Positions 29,121-38,246 of a stretch of 64,000 bases of DNA are shown here, one piece after another; positions within the stretch are counted from its first letter, which is position 1; the number at the start of each line of letters is the position of its first letter. Made by a program: the position numbers and the translations under genes. The notes below the pieces were generated by a model, which made no database searches, was not told where the DNA came from, and worked only from the letters and a program-made list of their open reading frames with translations. This DNA comes from Deltaproteobacteria bacterium. GTDB lineage: Bacteria > Myxococcota > Myxococcia > Myxococcales > Anaeromyxobacteraceae. Where the stretch lies: positions 19,325 to 83,324 of the forward strand of contig JACRMN010000030.1 in assembly GCA_016214955.1 (NCBI GenBank), written 5' to 3'.

Positions 29121-30433
29121 GGCCCCTCCCGTTCCCGCTGCTGGCGGAGGAGCGGCTCGACAACAGCGCCGCGCTGGTGGTGGCCCGCCGCCCCGGCATC
29201 CCGCTGGTGGCCGTCCGGCTGGTGCTCTCGGTGGGAGCCGCCCTCGATCCAGCCGGCGGACACGGCACCGCCCACCTCACCGCCATCTCCTGCCGCCGCG
29301 GCACCCGGCGCCTGGGCGGCCTGGCCCTCGACCGGGCGGTGGAGTCCCTGGGCTCGGAGCTGGGCTCGGGCTCCGACGAGGACGCCTCCTTCTTCGGCCT
29401 CTCGGCGCCGTCGGAGCACCTGCCGCGGCTCCTGCAGCTCGTGACCCAGGTGGTGACCGAGCCGGCCTTCCCGGCGGGCGAGGTGGAGAGGCTGCGCCGG
29501 CGCGAGCTGGCCGGCCTGCGCCACCTCCTCGACGAGCCCGGGGCCGTGGCCGACAGGGCACTCCTGCGCACCGTGCACGGCGACCACCCCTACGGCCACC
29601 CGGCCGACGGCACCGCCGCCCACCTGCGCCGCCTCTCCCGGGCGTCGGTGGCCGCCTACCACCGGCGCTGGTACGGGCCGGGCGTGGCCACGCTGGTGGT
29701 GGTGGGCGACGTGCCCGAGGCGGCCACCCTGGCCCGCGGGCGGAGGCTGCTCTCCCGCTGGCGCTCCGCCGCCGATACGCCGCCGCTCCTCACCCCGCCG
29801 CGCCGCGCCCCGCGCCGGGTGGTGGTGGTGGACCGGCCCGACCTCACCCAGACCCAGGTCCGCATCGGCGTGGCGGCGCTGCCCCGTCGCACGCCGGACT
29901 ACTTCGCCGCCACCGTTGCCAACGCCGCCTTCGGCGGCGGCTTCACCTCGCGCCTGGTCCAGGCCATTCGCGTCGACAGGGGGCTCTCCTACGGGGTGCG
30001 CAGCAGGTTCTCGATGAGCCGCGCCGGCGGCATGTTCTACGTCTCCTCCTTCACCCGCAACGACGCCGCCGCCGAGCTCCTGGAGGTGGCCTTCGCCGAG
30101 GCGCGCCGCTTCGCCGACGAGGGGCCCACGCCGGAGGAGCTAGACCGGGCGCGGGCCTGGCTGGCCGGCACCCACCCGCTCTCGCTCGAGACCCACGAGC
30201 AGGTGGCCGAGCGCATCGCCGACCTGCGGCTCTACGGGCTGGAGGTGGCCGAGGTCACCGGGTACGCCGACCGGGTGCAGGCGGTGACAGCCGAGGACTG
30301 CCGCCGGGTCGCCCGCGCCCACTTCCCCGGCGACGATGGGGCGGTGGTGGCGGTGGGGCCGGCCCGCCTGCTGCAGAAGAGCCTGGCCCGCTTCGGGCCG
30401 GTGGAGGTGCTGTCGCCGGGGCGCGCGGTCTAG
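29117..30433 (+). CDS. M16 peptidase-like subunit lacking the zinc motif
   Basis: 438 residues from a GTG overlapping the previous stop. The M16 fold is recognisable (GHGTAHLTAISCRRGTRRLG; RWYGPGVATLVVVGDVPEAA; AFGGGFTSRLVQAIRVDRGL), but the HxxEH motif has become HGTAHLTA, so it is catalytically inactive in zinc binding. The conserved R/Y substrate-binding region (RGLSYGVRSRFSMS) of partner subunits is retained. Active/inactive M16B heterodimers of this sort are known in many proteobacteria. Confidence 0.9.
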   Translation: MRPLPFPLLAEERLDNSAALVVARRPGIPLVAVRLVLSVGAALDPAGGHGTAHLTAISCRRGTRRLGGLALDRAVESLGSELGSGSDEDASFFGLSAPSEHLPRLLQLVTQVVTEPAFPAGEVERLRRRELAGLRHLLDEPGAVADRALLRTVHGDHPYGHPADGTAAHLRRLSRASVAAYHRRWYGPGVATLVVVGDVPEAATLARGRRLLSRWRSAADTPPLLTPPRRAPRRVVVVDRPDLTQTQVRIGVAALPRRTPDYFAATVANAAFGGGFTSRLVQAIRVDRGLSYGVRSRFSMSRAGGMFYVSSFTRNDAAAELLEVAFAEARRFADEGPTPEELDRARAWLAGTHPLSLETHEQVAERIADLRLYGLEVAEVTGYADRVQAVTAEDCRRVARAHFPGDDGAVVAVGPARLLQKSLARFGPVEVLSPGRAV

Positions 30434-30435
30434 CC

Positions 30436-31113
30436 GTGCTGCAGGTGCTCTTCCGCGACGAGGCGTTGCTGGCGGTGCAGAAGCCGCCGGGCCGCATCGT
30501 CATCCCCGGCCGCGGCGCGCCGGAGCCGACGCTCCTCGACGACGCCCAGGCCGAGCACGGGAAGCTCTGGGTGGTCCACCGGCTCGACAGGGGCACGAGC
30601 GGCGTGCTGCTCTTCGCCCGCACCGCCGCGGCCCACCGCGCCGTGAACCTGGCCTTCGACCGCCAGGAGGTGCACAAGCGCTACCTGGCGCTGGTGCGCG
30701 GTCCGCTCCCCGACGCGCTCCGGGTGGAGGCGCCGCTGGTGCCGGGGCGCAAGGGGCGGGTGCGGGTGGCGGGGCCGGGTGATCCCCGCGCCCGGCAGGC
30801 GGCCACGCGCCTCCGCGTGCTGGAGCGCTTCGCCCGGGCCGAGGTGACGGCGCTGGTGGAGGCCGAGCCCGAGACCGGGCGCACCCACCAGATCCGCGTC
30901 CACCTGGCTCACGCCGGGGCACCGCTGGCGGTCGACCCCGACTACGGGCCGCGGTCGCCGCTCCGCGATCAGGCCGGCGCGGTGCTGCTCGAGCGCACGC
31001 CTCTCCATGCGGCGGCGCTCTCGCTCCGGCACCCGGTCGGCGGCGCCGCGCTCGCCATCGAGGCGCCGCTGCCGGAGGACCTGCTTCGGGTGCTCTCCTG
31101 GGCGCGCGGCTAG
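30436..31113 (+). CDS. RluA-family pseudouridine synthase (no S4 domain)
   Basis: 225 residues from a GTG 2 bases after the M16 stop. The catalytic aspartate lies in HRLDRGTSGVLLFARTAAAH and the second motif is ETGRTHQIRVHLAHAGAPLA. There is no S4 domain, so it is closer to RluA/TruC-type enzymes than to RluD; the RNA target is not determinable. Its stop (31113) overlaps the stop of the convergent zinc-finger gene (CTAG). Confidence 0.87.
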   Translation: MLQVLFRDEALLAVQKPPGRIVIPGRGAPEPTLLDDAQAEHGKLWVVHRLDRGTSGVLLFARTAAAHRAVNLAFDRQEVHKRYLALVRGPLPDALRVEAPLVPGRKGRVRVAGPGDPRARQAATRLRVLERFARAEVTALVEAEPETGRTHQIRVHLAHAGAPLAVDPDYGPRSPLRDQAGAVLLERTPLHAAALSLRHPVGGAALAIEAPLPEDLLRVLSWARG

Positions 31114-31508
31114 GCGCCGCGGGCGTGCACCAGGACCTTCACGTCGTTGCGGAAGGTGACCTGCACCTTGGCGCCGTCCAGCACCGCCGAGACGAACCCC
31201 AGGCCGAAGGTGGGGTGCTCGATCACCTGGTCGACGGCGAAGGTGGTCCGGGGCGAGTACTTCACTGCCATGGCCAGGTTCTTGGTCCGCAGGATCTCGT
31301 CGAAGGAGATGGTGGGTCCCTTGAGCGACCGCCTGGGCGCGGGGCGGGGGGTGGCGCCGCGCGCCGGTGCGCGAAAGGCGTGGACCACGTGACAGGTGTT
31401 GCACTCCACCTTGACCGGCCGGGGACCGACCATGGCGTGGATGGTGTGCGCCAGCACCAGGTTGCACCGGGTGCACAGGGAATCGACCTCGCCGCCGACC
31501 TTGAGCAT
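31110..31508 (-). CDS. Zinc-finger protein with CarD/Tudor-like C-terminal segment
   Basis: 132 residues. The N-terminal half carries two CxxC pairs (SLCTRCNLVLAHTIHAM, VECNTCHVVHAF) that form a zinc ribbon. A basic linker (RGATPRPAPRRSLKGP) leads to a C-terminal strand-rich segment (VIEHPTFGLGFVSAVLDGAK, VQVTFRNDVKVLVHA) with the H-x-x-F-G-x-G-x-V pattern seen in UvrD/CarD-type Tudor folds. DNA- or RNA polymerase-related function is a guess. Similar proteins are common in myxobacteria. Divergent from the Mla operon. Confidence 0.72.
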   Translation of the reverse strand: MLKVGGEVDSLCTRCNLVLAHTIHAMVGPRPVKVECNTCHVVHAFRAPARGATPRPAPRRSLKGPTISFDEILRTKNLAMAVKYSPRTTFAVDQVIEHPTFGLGFVSAVLDGAKVQVTFRNDVKVLVHARGA

Positions 31509-31590
31509 GGGCCGCGCACTATAGCCCAGGCGGGCCGCCGCGGCCGCGCGTGTTCTTGACCCTGGCGGGCTTCCCTGCAACGGTTCCGCC

Positions 31591-32349
31591 GTGCAGAAGC
31601 TGCTCGCCGCCTTCGACGACTTCGGGCAGATGCTCTTCTTCGGCCTGGACACGCTCCGCTGGGCCGTCCGGCGCCCCTTCCGTCCCAACCTGGTCCTCCA
31701 GCAGATGGCGGCCATCGGCGTGGGCTCGGTCTTCATCGTCTCCACCACCGCCTTCTTCAGCGGCATGGTGCTGGCGCTCCAGGCCAACTACGCCATGCGC
31801 CAGCTGGGGGCGGAGGGGTACGTGGGCGGCTCGGTGGCCATCAGCCTGGCGCGCGAGCTCTCGCCGGTGCTGACGGCCCTGTTCGTCATCGGCCGCTCCG
31901 GCAGCGCCATCGCCACCGAGCTCGGCACCATGCGGGTGACCGAGCAGATCGACGCCATGGAGACCATGGCGGTGAACCCGGTGCAGTACCTGGTGGTGCC
32001 CCGGCTGCTGGCGGCGGTGATGATGTTCCCGTTCCTGACCATGCTCTTCAACGCCCTCGGCTACCTGGGCGCCTACTTGATGGCCACCTACGTGGCCGAG
32101 ATCCCAGAGGGGCCGCTGCTCGAGCACACCCGGACCTTCGTGAACCCCGACGACATCCTCCACGGGCTCCTGAAGTCGCTGATCTTCGCGGCGGTGGTGG
32201 CCATCATCACCTGCTGGCGCGGCTACGCCGCCACCGGCGGCGCCAGGGGGGTGGGGGAGGGCACCACCCGGGCGGTGGTGGTGAGCTCGATCTCCATCCT
32301 GCTGGTGGACACCGCCTTCGTGCTCCTCACGGTGGGGAGCGGACGATGA
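31591..32349 (+). CDS. mlaE: MlaE-type ABC permease
   Basis: 252 residues, GTG start. Five to six hydrophobic helices with the MlaE-family core (LARELSPVLTALFVIGRSGS, AIATELGTMRVTEQIDAMET). It forms the inner-membrane channel of the retrograde or anterograde lipid transporter; the operon continues with MlaF and MlaD. The leader lacks a strong ribosome-binding site, so an alternative start is possible. Confidence 0.92.
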   Translation: MQKLLAAFDDFGQMLFFGLDTLRWAVRRPFRPNLVLQQMAAIGVGSVFIVSTTAFFSGMVLALQANYAMRQLGAEGYVGGSVAISLARELSPVLTALFVIGRSGSAIATELGTMRVTEQIDAMETMAVNPVQYLVVPRLLAAVMMFPFLTMLFNALGYLGAYLMATYVAEIPEGPLLEHTRTFVNPDDILHGLLKSLIFAAVVAIITCWRGYAATGGARGVGEGTTRAVVVSSISILLVDTAFVLLTVGSGR

Positions 32350-32362
32350 GGGCGGGGCGGCC

Positions 32363-33103
32363 GTGATCGAGGTCACCGATCTCCACAAGTCGTTCGGCGC
32401 CAACCAGGTGCTCCGCGGCGTCAGCCTGCGCGTGGAGAAGGGCACCACCTTCGTGATCCTGGGCGGCTCGGGCTCGGGCAAGACGGTGCTCATGAAGCAC
32501 GTCATCGGCCTCCTCCGGCCCGACAAGGGCAGCGTCCGGGTGGCCGGGGTGGACATCACCGGCCTCGAGGGCAAGGAGCTCACCGAGGCGCGGCGCATGT
32601 TCGGGATGGTGTTCCAGAAGTCGGCCCTCTTCGACTCGATGACGGTGCTCGAGAACGTGGCCTTCCCGCTCCGCGAGAAGGACCGCAGCCTCTCCACCCG
32701 CGACCTGCGCGAGCGGGTGATCGCCAAGCTCAAGGTGGTGGACCTGGCCGAGAACGTCCTGCCGCTCTACCCCTCGGAGCTCTCCGGCGGCATGCAGAAG
32801 CGGGTGGCTCTGGCGCGGGCCATCATCCACGAGCCGCCGGTGGTGCTCTACGACGAGCCCACCACCGGCCTCGACCCCATCACCACCGACTACGTGGACG
32901 AGATGATCGTCCAGGCCAAGGAGCGGCTCGGGGTCACCAGCATGGTGATCAGCCACGACATCGCCAGCTCCTTCAAGGTGGCCGATCGCCTGGCGGTGCT
33001 ATACGATGGCGCCATCGCAGCGCAGGGGACACCCGAGGAAGTGCGGCGGAGCGAGCACCCCCACGTCAAGAAGTTCCTGTCCCTGTGGTTCGAGAAGCAG
33101 TAG
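32363..33103 (+). CDS. mlaF: MlaF-type ABC ATPase
   Basis: 246 residues, GTG start 13 bases after mlaE. Walker A GGSGSGKT, Q-loop region FGMVFQKSALFDSMTVLENV, signature LSGGMQKRVALARAI, Walker B VLYDEPTTGLDP, H-loop in ISHDIASSF. It energises lipid transport by the MlaE/MlaD complex. The spacing to mlaE and mlaD shows a single operon. Confidence 0.94.
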   Translation: MIEVTDLHKSFGANQVLRGVSLRVEKGTTFVILGGSGSGKTVLMKHVIGLLRPDKGSVRVAGVDITGLEGKELTEARRMFGMVFQKSALFDSMTVLENVAFPLREKDRSLSTRDLRERVIAKLKVVDLAENVLPLYPSELSGGMQKRVALARAIIHEPPVVLYDEPTTGLDPITTDYVDEMIVQAKERLGVTSMVISHDIASSFKVADRLAVLYDGAIAAQGTPEEVRRSEHPHVKKFLSLWFEKQ

Positions 33104-33115
33104 TAGCCCCACGCC

Positions 33116-34705
33116 ATGGCCAAGCCCAACCTCAGCAAGGCCTTCGCCGTCGGCCTCCTTGTGACCGTCTGCACGGCGGCCTTCTTGGTGGCCTTCACCT
33201 TCTTCCGCAAGGGCGGCTACGGGGCCAAGGATAGCTACGTCGTCCACGCCTTCTTCGTGGACGCCACCGGCCTCACCTGGAAGAGCCGGGTGCAGATCGC
33301 CGGCATCCAGGTGGGCGAGGTGGAGCGCATCGTCCTCGAGGGCCAGCGGGCCCGCCTCGACCTCCGCATCCGCAACGAGATCGACTTCCGCGCCGACGGC
33401 TGCCTCTACAAGCGCTTCCCCTCGGCGCTGCTGCCCGACGCGCTGCTCGACGCCGTGCCCGGCACGGCCGCCGGCCCGTCGCTCCGCGACCTGCCCCAGG
33501 CGCAGCGCGAGGTGAAGTGCGTCAGCGAGGGGGCCAGCATCGCCAAGCTGATGGAGTCGCTGGGCAAGATCTCCACCGACATCTCGGGCCTCTCCTCCGA
33601 GCTCTCCGACACGCTGCGCGGCGAGCGGAGCTCGATCAAGGCCATCATCGAGAACCTCACCCGCACCACCGCCAACCTCGACCGCCTGGTGGCCGACAAC
33701 TCCGGCAAGCTGTCGCGCATCCTCGACAACGCCGAGCAGGTGAGCGGCGTCGCCTCCGAGGTGATGACCGCCGACCGGGAGCGCTACCGGACCATCGCCC
33801 GCAACGTGGAAGAGGCCTCCCAGAAGCTCAACCGGGTGCTGGGCAGCGTCGAGCAGATCGTGGGCAGCGAGGAGGGCAGCCTCAAGGAGGCGGTCACCGG
33901 TGCCAAGACCGCCCTCGACAAGCTCAACCGGAGCCTCGACGACGTCCAGAAGACCACCGCCATGGTGGCCGAGGGCAAGGGCCTTGCCGGCAAGCTGCTG
34001 GCCGACGAGCGGCTGGGAGAGCGCTTCTCCGCCACCCTCGACGGCGTCTCCAGCTACGTGGACCGGCTGGTGAAGCTCCAGCTCCAGGTGGAGATCCGCT
34101 CGGAGTGGCTGCTGTCGCAGAGAGGAGCCAAGACCTACGCAGGCCTCAGGCTCCTGCCGCGCCCCGACAAGTACTACATCTTCGAGGTGGTCAACGATCC
34201 GCGGGGCGCCTCCACGCAGACGGTGGAGGTCAGCACCACCCAGACCGGGGGCGGCGCGCCCCAGACGACCACCACCACCAAGCAGGTCTACGACGAGCGG
34301 CTGCGCTTCTCGCTGCAGTTCGCCAAGCGCTACGGCCCGATGACCTTCCGGGTGGGCGTGATCGAGAGCTCCGGCGGCTTCGGCGCCGACCTGCACCTGC
34401 TCGACGACAGCTTGCAGCTCTCCATGAACCTGTACCAGTTCTCCCGGCCCACCACCGACTGGCCCCGGGGCAAGCTCTTCGCCAACTACCGGTTCCTCCG
34501 GTACTTCTACGCCACCGTGGGCACCGACGACGTCTTCAACTCCTGGCGCAGCGGCCACTACCCGGGCGGACCGAGCTTCTCGGTGGGGCGCGACGTCTTC
34601 TTCGGCGGAGGCATCGCCTTCACCGACGACGACCTCAAGACCCTCTTCCTGGTGGGCGGCAGCTCCATCGGGGCGGCCACCAGCAGCGGCAGCGGCGTGC
34701 GCTGA
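33116..34705 (+). CDS. MCE-domain protein (MlaD-like) with long C-terminal beta-rich domain
   Basis: 529 residues. One N-terminal membrane helix (FAVGLLVTVCTAAFLVAFTF), then an MCE domain at about 35-115 (YVVHAFFVDATGLTWKSRVQ, IAGIQVGEVERIVLEGQR), a long coiled helical segment (about 130-330, with SLGKISTDISGLSSELSDTL), and a C-terminal about 190-residue region rich in beta-strands with aromatic ends (KTYAGLRLLPRPDKYYIFEV, FSLQFAKRYGPMTFRVGVIE, LFANYRFLRYFYATVGTDDV). Ordinary MlaD has about 180 residues. The C-terminal part looks like an outer-membrane barrel, so the protein could span the envelope (inference). Confidence 0.88.
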   Translation: MAKPNLSKAFAVGLLVTVCTAAFLVAFTFFRKGGYGAKDSYVVHAFFVDATGLTWKSRVQIAGIQVGEVERIVLEGQRARLDLRIRNEIDFRADGCLYKRFPSALLPDALLDAVPGTAAGPSLRDLPQAQREVKCVSEGASIAKLMESLGKISTDISGLSSELSDTLRGERSSIKAIIENLTRTTANLDRLVADNSGKLSRILDNAEQVSGVASEVMTADRERYRTIARNVEEASQKLNRVLGSVEQIVGSEEGSLKEAVTGAKTALDKLNRSLDDVQKTTAMVAEGKGLAGKLLADERLGERFSATLDGVSSYVDRLVKLQLQVEIRSEWLLSQRGAKTYAGLRLLPRPDKYYIFEVVNDPRGASTQTVEVSTTQTGGGAPQTTTTTKQVYDERLRFSLQFAKRYGPMTFRVGVIESSGGFGADLHLLDDSLQLSMNLYQFSRPTTDWPRGKLFANYRFLRYFYATVGTDDVFNSWRSGHYPGGPSFSVGRDVFFGGGIAFTDDDLKTLFLVGGSSIGAATSSGSGVR

Positions 34706-34745
34706 GGTGGCGAACCCTTCGGCGCCGCCCTATCTCCAAGGGATC

Positions 34746-35270
34746 ATGAAGGGCTGGGTCAAGCTCCTCCTCATCGGCATCGCCGCCACCGCCGCGGCCG
34801 AGCTCTGGCTGCGGGCCCCGGAGGCCGGCGCGCCGCAGGGGGAGGCCCCGGCCATCCGCCTTCCGGACCTGTCCGGGCGCGAGGTGTCGCTCGCCGGGCT
34901 TCGCGGCAAGGTGGTGGCGCTCAACTTCTGGGCCAGCTGGTGCGCTCCGTGTCGCGCCGAGATCCCGGACCTGGTGCAGGTGTACGCCGCGCACCGCGGG
35001 AGCTGCTTCGAGATGCTGGGGGTCGCCGAGGAGTCGGGGAGCCGCGACGACATCGCCGAGTCGGCCCAGCGCTTCGGCATCACCTACCCGGTGCTCCTCG
35101 ACCTGCAAGGGGCCGCCGGCGACGCCTTCCGCATCCCCGGCTACCCGCGCACCTACCTCATCGACCACCAGGGCCGCATCCGCAAGACCTTCGCCGGCGC
35201 GGTCGACAGGGAGGAGCTGGAGAGCGCCCTCGCGCCGCTGCTGGCCGAGGCCCCGAGGAGCTGCTCCTGA
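34746..35270 (+). CDS. TlpA/ResA-type thioredoxin-like thiol oxidoreductase
   Basis: 174 residues from the ATG at 34746 (AAGGGA 4 bases upstream); a GTG at 34707 is an alternative. The N-terminal helix (VKLLLIGIAATAAAEL) is a signal anchor. The thioredoxin fold has the redox motif WCAPC in ALNFWASWCAPCRAEIPDLV and cis-Pro region IPGYPRTYLIDHQG. It acts in the periplasm, probably in disulfide reduction for cytochrome c assembly or similar. It follows the Mla operon by 40 bases but has an unrelated function. Confidence 0.88.
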   Translation: MKGWVKLLLIGIAATAAAELWLRAPEAGAPQGEAPAIRLPDLSGREVSLAGLRGKVVALNFWASWCAPCRAEIPDLVQVYAAHRGSCFEMLGVAEESGSRDDIAESAQRFGITYPVLLDLQGAAGDAFRIPGYPRTYLIDHQGRIRKTFAGAVDREELESALAPLLAEAPRSCS

Positions 35271-35317
35271 CCCATGGCCCCTGGGAAGGCGGGGCCGGGA
35301 CGTTGTAGAAGGCGGTC

Positions 35318-35497
35318 GTGAGCCCCCGCTGCCCCATCTGCAAGAAGGCGGTCGCCCCGCGCGCGGCGAACCCGGCCTTTCCGTTCTGCTCGACCCGCTG
35401 CAAGCTCGTGGACCTGGACCGCTGGCTGGGGGAGGCCTACCGCATCCCGGCCGAGCCCGCCGGCGACGGCGCAGGCACGCCCGAGGAGGAGCCGTGA
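35318..35497 (+). CDS. yacG: YacG-type zinc protein (DNA gyrase inhibitor family)
   Basis: A 59-codon gene with a GTG start. Four cysteines in C-P-I-C and C-S-T-R-C bind zinc: MSPRCPICKKAVAPRAANPA then FPFCSTRCKLVDLDRWLGEA, the standard YacG signature including DLxxWLxExYRIP. In E. coli YacG binds GyrB and inhibits gyrase. The stop overlaps the GTG of the 2-hydroxyacid dehydrogenase by 4 bases (GTGA), which supports both starts. Confidence 0.92.
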   Translation: MSPRCPICKKAVAPRAANPAFPFCSTRCKLVDLDRWLGEAYRIPAEPAGDGAGTPEEEP

Positions 35498-36429
35498 AGC
35501 CCATCCTGTACGTGGTGCGGGCGCTGCCTGGGGCGCGCTGGGAGCCGCTGGAGCCGCTCTTCGACATCCGCGGCAACGCCCAGCGCCCCCCCGCCGACTG
35601 GCTCTCGGAGGCGTCCGGTGCCACCGCCGTGGCCGCCACCTACCTCGACCGCATCGACGGGCCGGCGCTGGACCGGCTCCCGGGCCTGCGCCACGTCGCC
35701 TCCTACGGCGTGGGCGTGAACCACCTCGACCTCCAGGCCTGCAAGGCCCGCGGGGTCATCGTCACCAACACCCCCGGCGTCCTGGCCAACGCCACCGCCG
35801 ACATGACCATGGCGCTCCTGCTGGCGGCGGCCCGGCGGGTGGCCGAGGGCGACCGCACCATCCGGCGCGGTGGCTGGACCGAGAACGACCCCTCCTTCCA
35901 CCTGGGCATCGAGGTCACCGGCAAGACGCTGGGCATCGTGGGCATGGGCCAGATCGGCCAGGCGGTGGCGCGGCGCGCGCAGGGCTTCGACCTCGCCCTG
36001 CTCTACACCTCGCCCCGCGACATGGCGGTGCCGGGGGCCCGGCGGGTGGAGCTCCCCGAGCTGCTGGGCGCCTCCGACTTCGTGGTCCTCTGCTGCCCGC
36101 TGACGCCGGAGACCCGCGGGCTCGTCAACCGCGAGCGCATCGCCCTCATGAAGCAGGGGGCGGTGCTGGTGAACACCGCGCGGGGCCCGGTGGTGGACGA
36201 CGGCGCGCTGGCCGCGGCGCTGCGGGGCGGGCGGCTGGCCGCCGCCGGCCTGGACGTCTTCCCCGACGAGCCGCGGGTGCCCTCCCCGTACCTGGGGCTG
36301 GAGAACGTGGTGCTGACCCCGCACCTGGGCTCGGGCACCCGCGAGACGCGGGCGGCGATGGCGCGGCTGGTGACCGAGGACCTCCTGCGCGTCGGGCGCG
36401 GCGAGCCCCCGAAGCACCGCGTGGTATAA
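35494..36429 (+). CDS. D-isomer-specific 2-hydroxyacid dehydrogenase
   Basis: 311 residues. NAD(P)-binding motif G-x-G-x-x-G in LGIVGMGQIGQAVARRAQGF; catalytic residues of the family in NTARGPVVDDGALAAALRGG (Arg), GLDVFPDEPRVP (Glu) and LTPHLGSGTRETR (His). The catalytic domain begins YGVGVNHLDLQACKARGVIV. Likely a glyoxylate/hydroxypyruvate or related 2-oxoacid reductase; the substrate cannot be fixed. It is translationally coupled to yacG. Confidence 0.92.
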   Translation: MKPILYVVRALPGARWEPLEPLFDIRGNAQRPPADWLSEASGATAVAATYLDRIDGPALDRLPGLRHVASYGVGVNHLDLQACKARGVIVTNTPGVLANATADMTMALLLAAARRVAEGDRTIRRGGWTENDPSFHLGIEVTGKTLGIVGMGQIGQAVARRAQGFDLALLYTSPRDMAVPGARRVELPELLGASDFVVLCCPLTPETRGLVNRERIALMKQGAVLVNTARGPVVDDGALAAALRGGRLAAAGLDVFPDEPRVPSPYLGLENVVLTPHLGSGTRETRAAMARLVTEDLLRVGRGEPPKHRVV

Positions 36430-36441
36430 GCCCGAGCCGCG

Positions 36442-37167
36442 ATGGACCTCGTCGACATCCACTGCCACATGCTCTGGGGCCTCGACGACGGCTGCCGGAC
36501 GCCCGAGGAGACGGTGGAGGCCGCGCGGGCCCTCGCCAGCCTGGGGTACACCGACGTGGCCCCGTCGCCCCATGCCCAGGCCCGCTACGCCGGCGGCGAC
36601 GCGGCCGCCTCGGCCCGCCGGCTGGCCCAGGCGCGGGAGCGCATCGCCGAGGCCGGGATCACGCTGCGGCTCCACGGCGGCGCCGAGAACCCGCTCGACA
36701 GGCGCTACCTGTCGCTCCTGGCCGCCGGCACGCCCCGCGGCCTCGGGGAGACGCAGCGCTACGCCCTGGTGGAGCTGCCCTTCATCGATGCCGTTCCCGA
36801 CATGGTGGCGATGCTCGGCCAGATCCTGGCCGCGGGGATCCGGCCCATCGTGGCCCACCCGGAGCGCTGCCTGGAGTTCGACCAGCCCGGCCGGGCCGCC
36901 GAGGCGGTCCGGGCGGGGGCAGCGCTCCAGCTCAACCTGGGCTCGCTCACCGGGCGCCACGGGCAGCTCGCCTACGAGCTCTCGGAGCGCTTCCTCACCG
37001 AGGGGCTCTACTCCGTGGCCGGTACCGACCTGCACGGCCCGCTGGAAGCGGCCGACTGGATCGACGAGGCCCTGACGGCGCTGGAGAAGCGCTCCGGGGC
37101 GCAGGCGCTGCGCCGCCTCTGCAGCGAAAACCCGCGCCGGGCGCTGGCCGGAGATCCGCTGCTGTGA
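36442..37167 (+). CDS. PHP-fold tyrosine-protein phosphatase (CpsB/YwqE-like)
   Basis: 241 residues. The PHP metal-binding motifs are DIHCHMLWGLDDGCRTPEE, a middle H/E in RLHGGAENPLDRRY and PIVAHPERCLEF, and the final GTDLHGPLEAADW. CpsB-type enzymes dephosphorylate the tyrosine kinases that control capsule or exopolysaccharide chain length; no such kinase is next to this copy. The next gene overlaps its stop by 4 bases. Confidence 0.87.
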   Translation: MDLVDIHCHMLWGLDDGCRTPEETVEAARALASLGYTDVAPSPHAQARYAGGDAAASARRLAQARERIAEAGITLRLHGGAENPLDRRYLSLLAAGTPRGLGETQRYALVELPFIDAVPDMVAMLGQILAAGIRPIVAHPERCLEFDQPGRAAEAVRAGAALQLNLGSLTGRHGQLAYELSERFLTEGLYSVAGTDLHGPLEAADWIDEALTALEKRSGAQALRRLCSENPRRALAGDPLL

Positions 37168-38240
37168 GGAGGGCGCTGCAGGCGCTGGCGGGGCTCGCCG
37201 TCTCCGGGGTGGCCCTGTGGCTGACCCTGCGCGGCAAGGACCTGTCGGCCATCTGGCGGGCCGGCTGGGAGGCCGACCACCGCTACCTGCTCGGCTACCT
37301 GCTGACCGCCTCCGCCATCCACTTCGCCCGGACGGTGCGCTGGCGCATCCTCCTCGACCCGGTGGCCCGGATCCCCTTCGCCCGCATCAACGCCGCCTGC
37401 GCGGTGGGCTTCATGGCGCTCTTCATCCTGCCGCTGCGCATCGGCGAGTTCGCGCGGCCCTACCTGGTGGCCCAGCGGCCCGCGCTGCGGGTCTCGGCGG
37501 CGCTCTCCTCGGTGGTGGTGGAGCGGGTGGCCGACGGCGTCTTCACCGCCGGGATGCTGGTGCTGGCCCTCCTGGCCGTGCCCGAGGGGACCGCCAACCT
37601 GCCGCTGCTGCGCGGGGCCGGCTGGGTGATGCTCGGCCTCTTCGCCGGCCTGGTGGCGTTCCTGGTGGTTGCCTACCGGAGCCGCGACCGGGCGGTGTCG
37701 CTCACCCGGAGGCTGCTGGCGCCGCTCTCGCCGCGCCTCGCCGACAGGGTGGGCGGGATGATGGACGCCTTCATCCACGGCCTGCGCCAGGTGCCCGGGG
37801 GACGGGGCCTGGCGACCTTCCTCCTGCTGACGGTCGCCTACTGGGGGCTCAACGGGCTGGGGATGCTCATCCTGGCCCGCGGCTTCGGCATCACCCTGGA
37901 CCTGGTCCAGGCCTTCACGGTGCTGGGGGTGCTGGTGGTGGGCGTGATGATCCCGGCCGGCCCGGGCATGGTGGGCACCTTCCAGTACGCGGTGGTGCTG
38001 GCGTTGTCGCTCTTCGTGCCGCGCGAGGTGGTGGACGTGCGCGGCCAGGCCTACGCCAACGTGCTCTGGGGCGCCCAGCTCTTCCAGCTCACGCTCTTCG
38101 GGCTGGTGGCCCTCTTCTCCCGCCACATCCGGCTGGCCGCGATCTTCCGGGCCCCGGGGGAGATCGAGTCGGGGCTCGAGGAGGAGGAGCGCGACTACCA
38201 GGCCCAGGAGGCCGGGCGCGGAAAGGGCGGCGGAGCCTAG
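37164..38240 (+). CDS. Lysylphosphatidylglycerol-synthase-type (UPF0104) membrane protein
   Basis: 358 residues, GTG start overlapping the phosphatase stop. Eight or more hydrophobic helices (LAGLAVSGVALWLTLR, FMALFILPLRIGEFARPYLV, FVLPRE-type loop later) and the family motif PLRIGEFARPYLV, with VVVERVADGVFTAGMLVLAL. The domain (flippase-like, TIGR00374 type) occurs in lipid or polysaccharide transport proteins; no lysyl-transferase domain is attached. Ends in a charged tail (EEEERDYQAQEAGRG). Confidence 0.86.
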   Translation: MRRALQALAGLAVSGVALWLTLRGKDLSAIWRAGWEADHRYLLGYLLTASAIHFARTVRWRILLDPVARIPFARINAACAVGFMALFILPLRIGEFARPYLVAQRPALRVSAALSSVVVERVADGVFTAGMLVLALLAVPEGTANLPLLRGAGWVMLGLFAGLVAFLVVAYRSRDRAVSLTRRLLAPLSPRLADRVGGMMDAFIHGLRQVPGGRGLATFLLLTVAYWGLNGLGMLILARGFGITLDLVQAFTVLGVLVVGVMIPAGPGMVGTFQYAVVLALSLFVPREVVDVRGQAYANVLWGAQLFQLTLFGLVALFSRHIRLAAIFRAPGEIESGLEEEERDYQAQEAGRGKGGGA

Positions 38241-38246
38241 CCTGGC

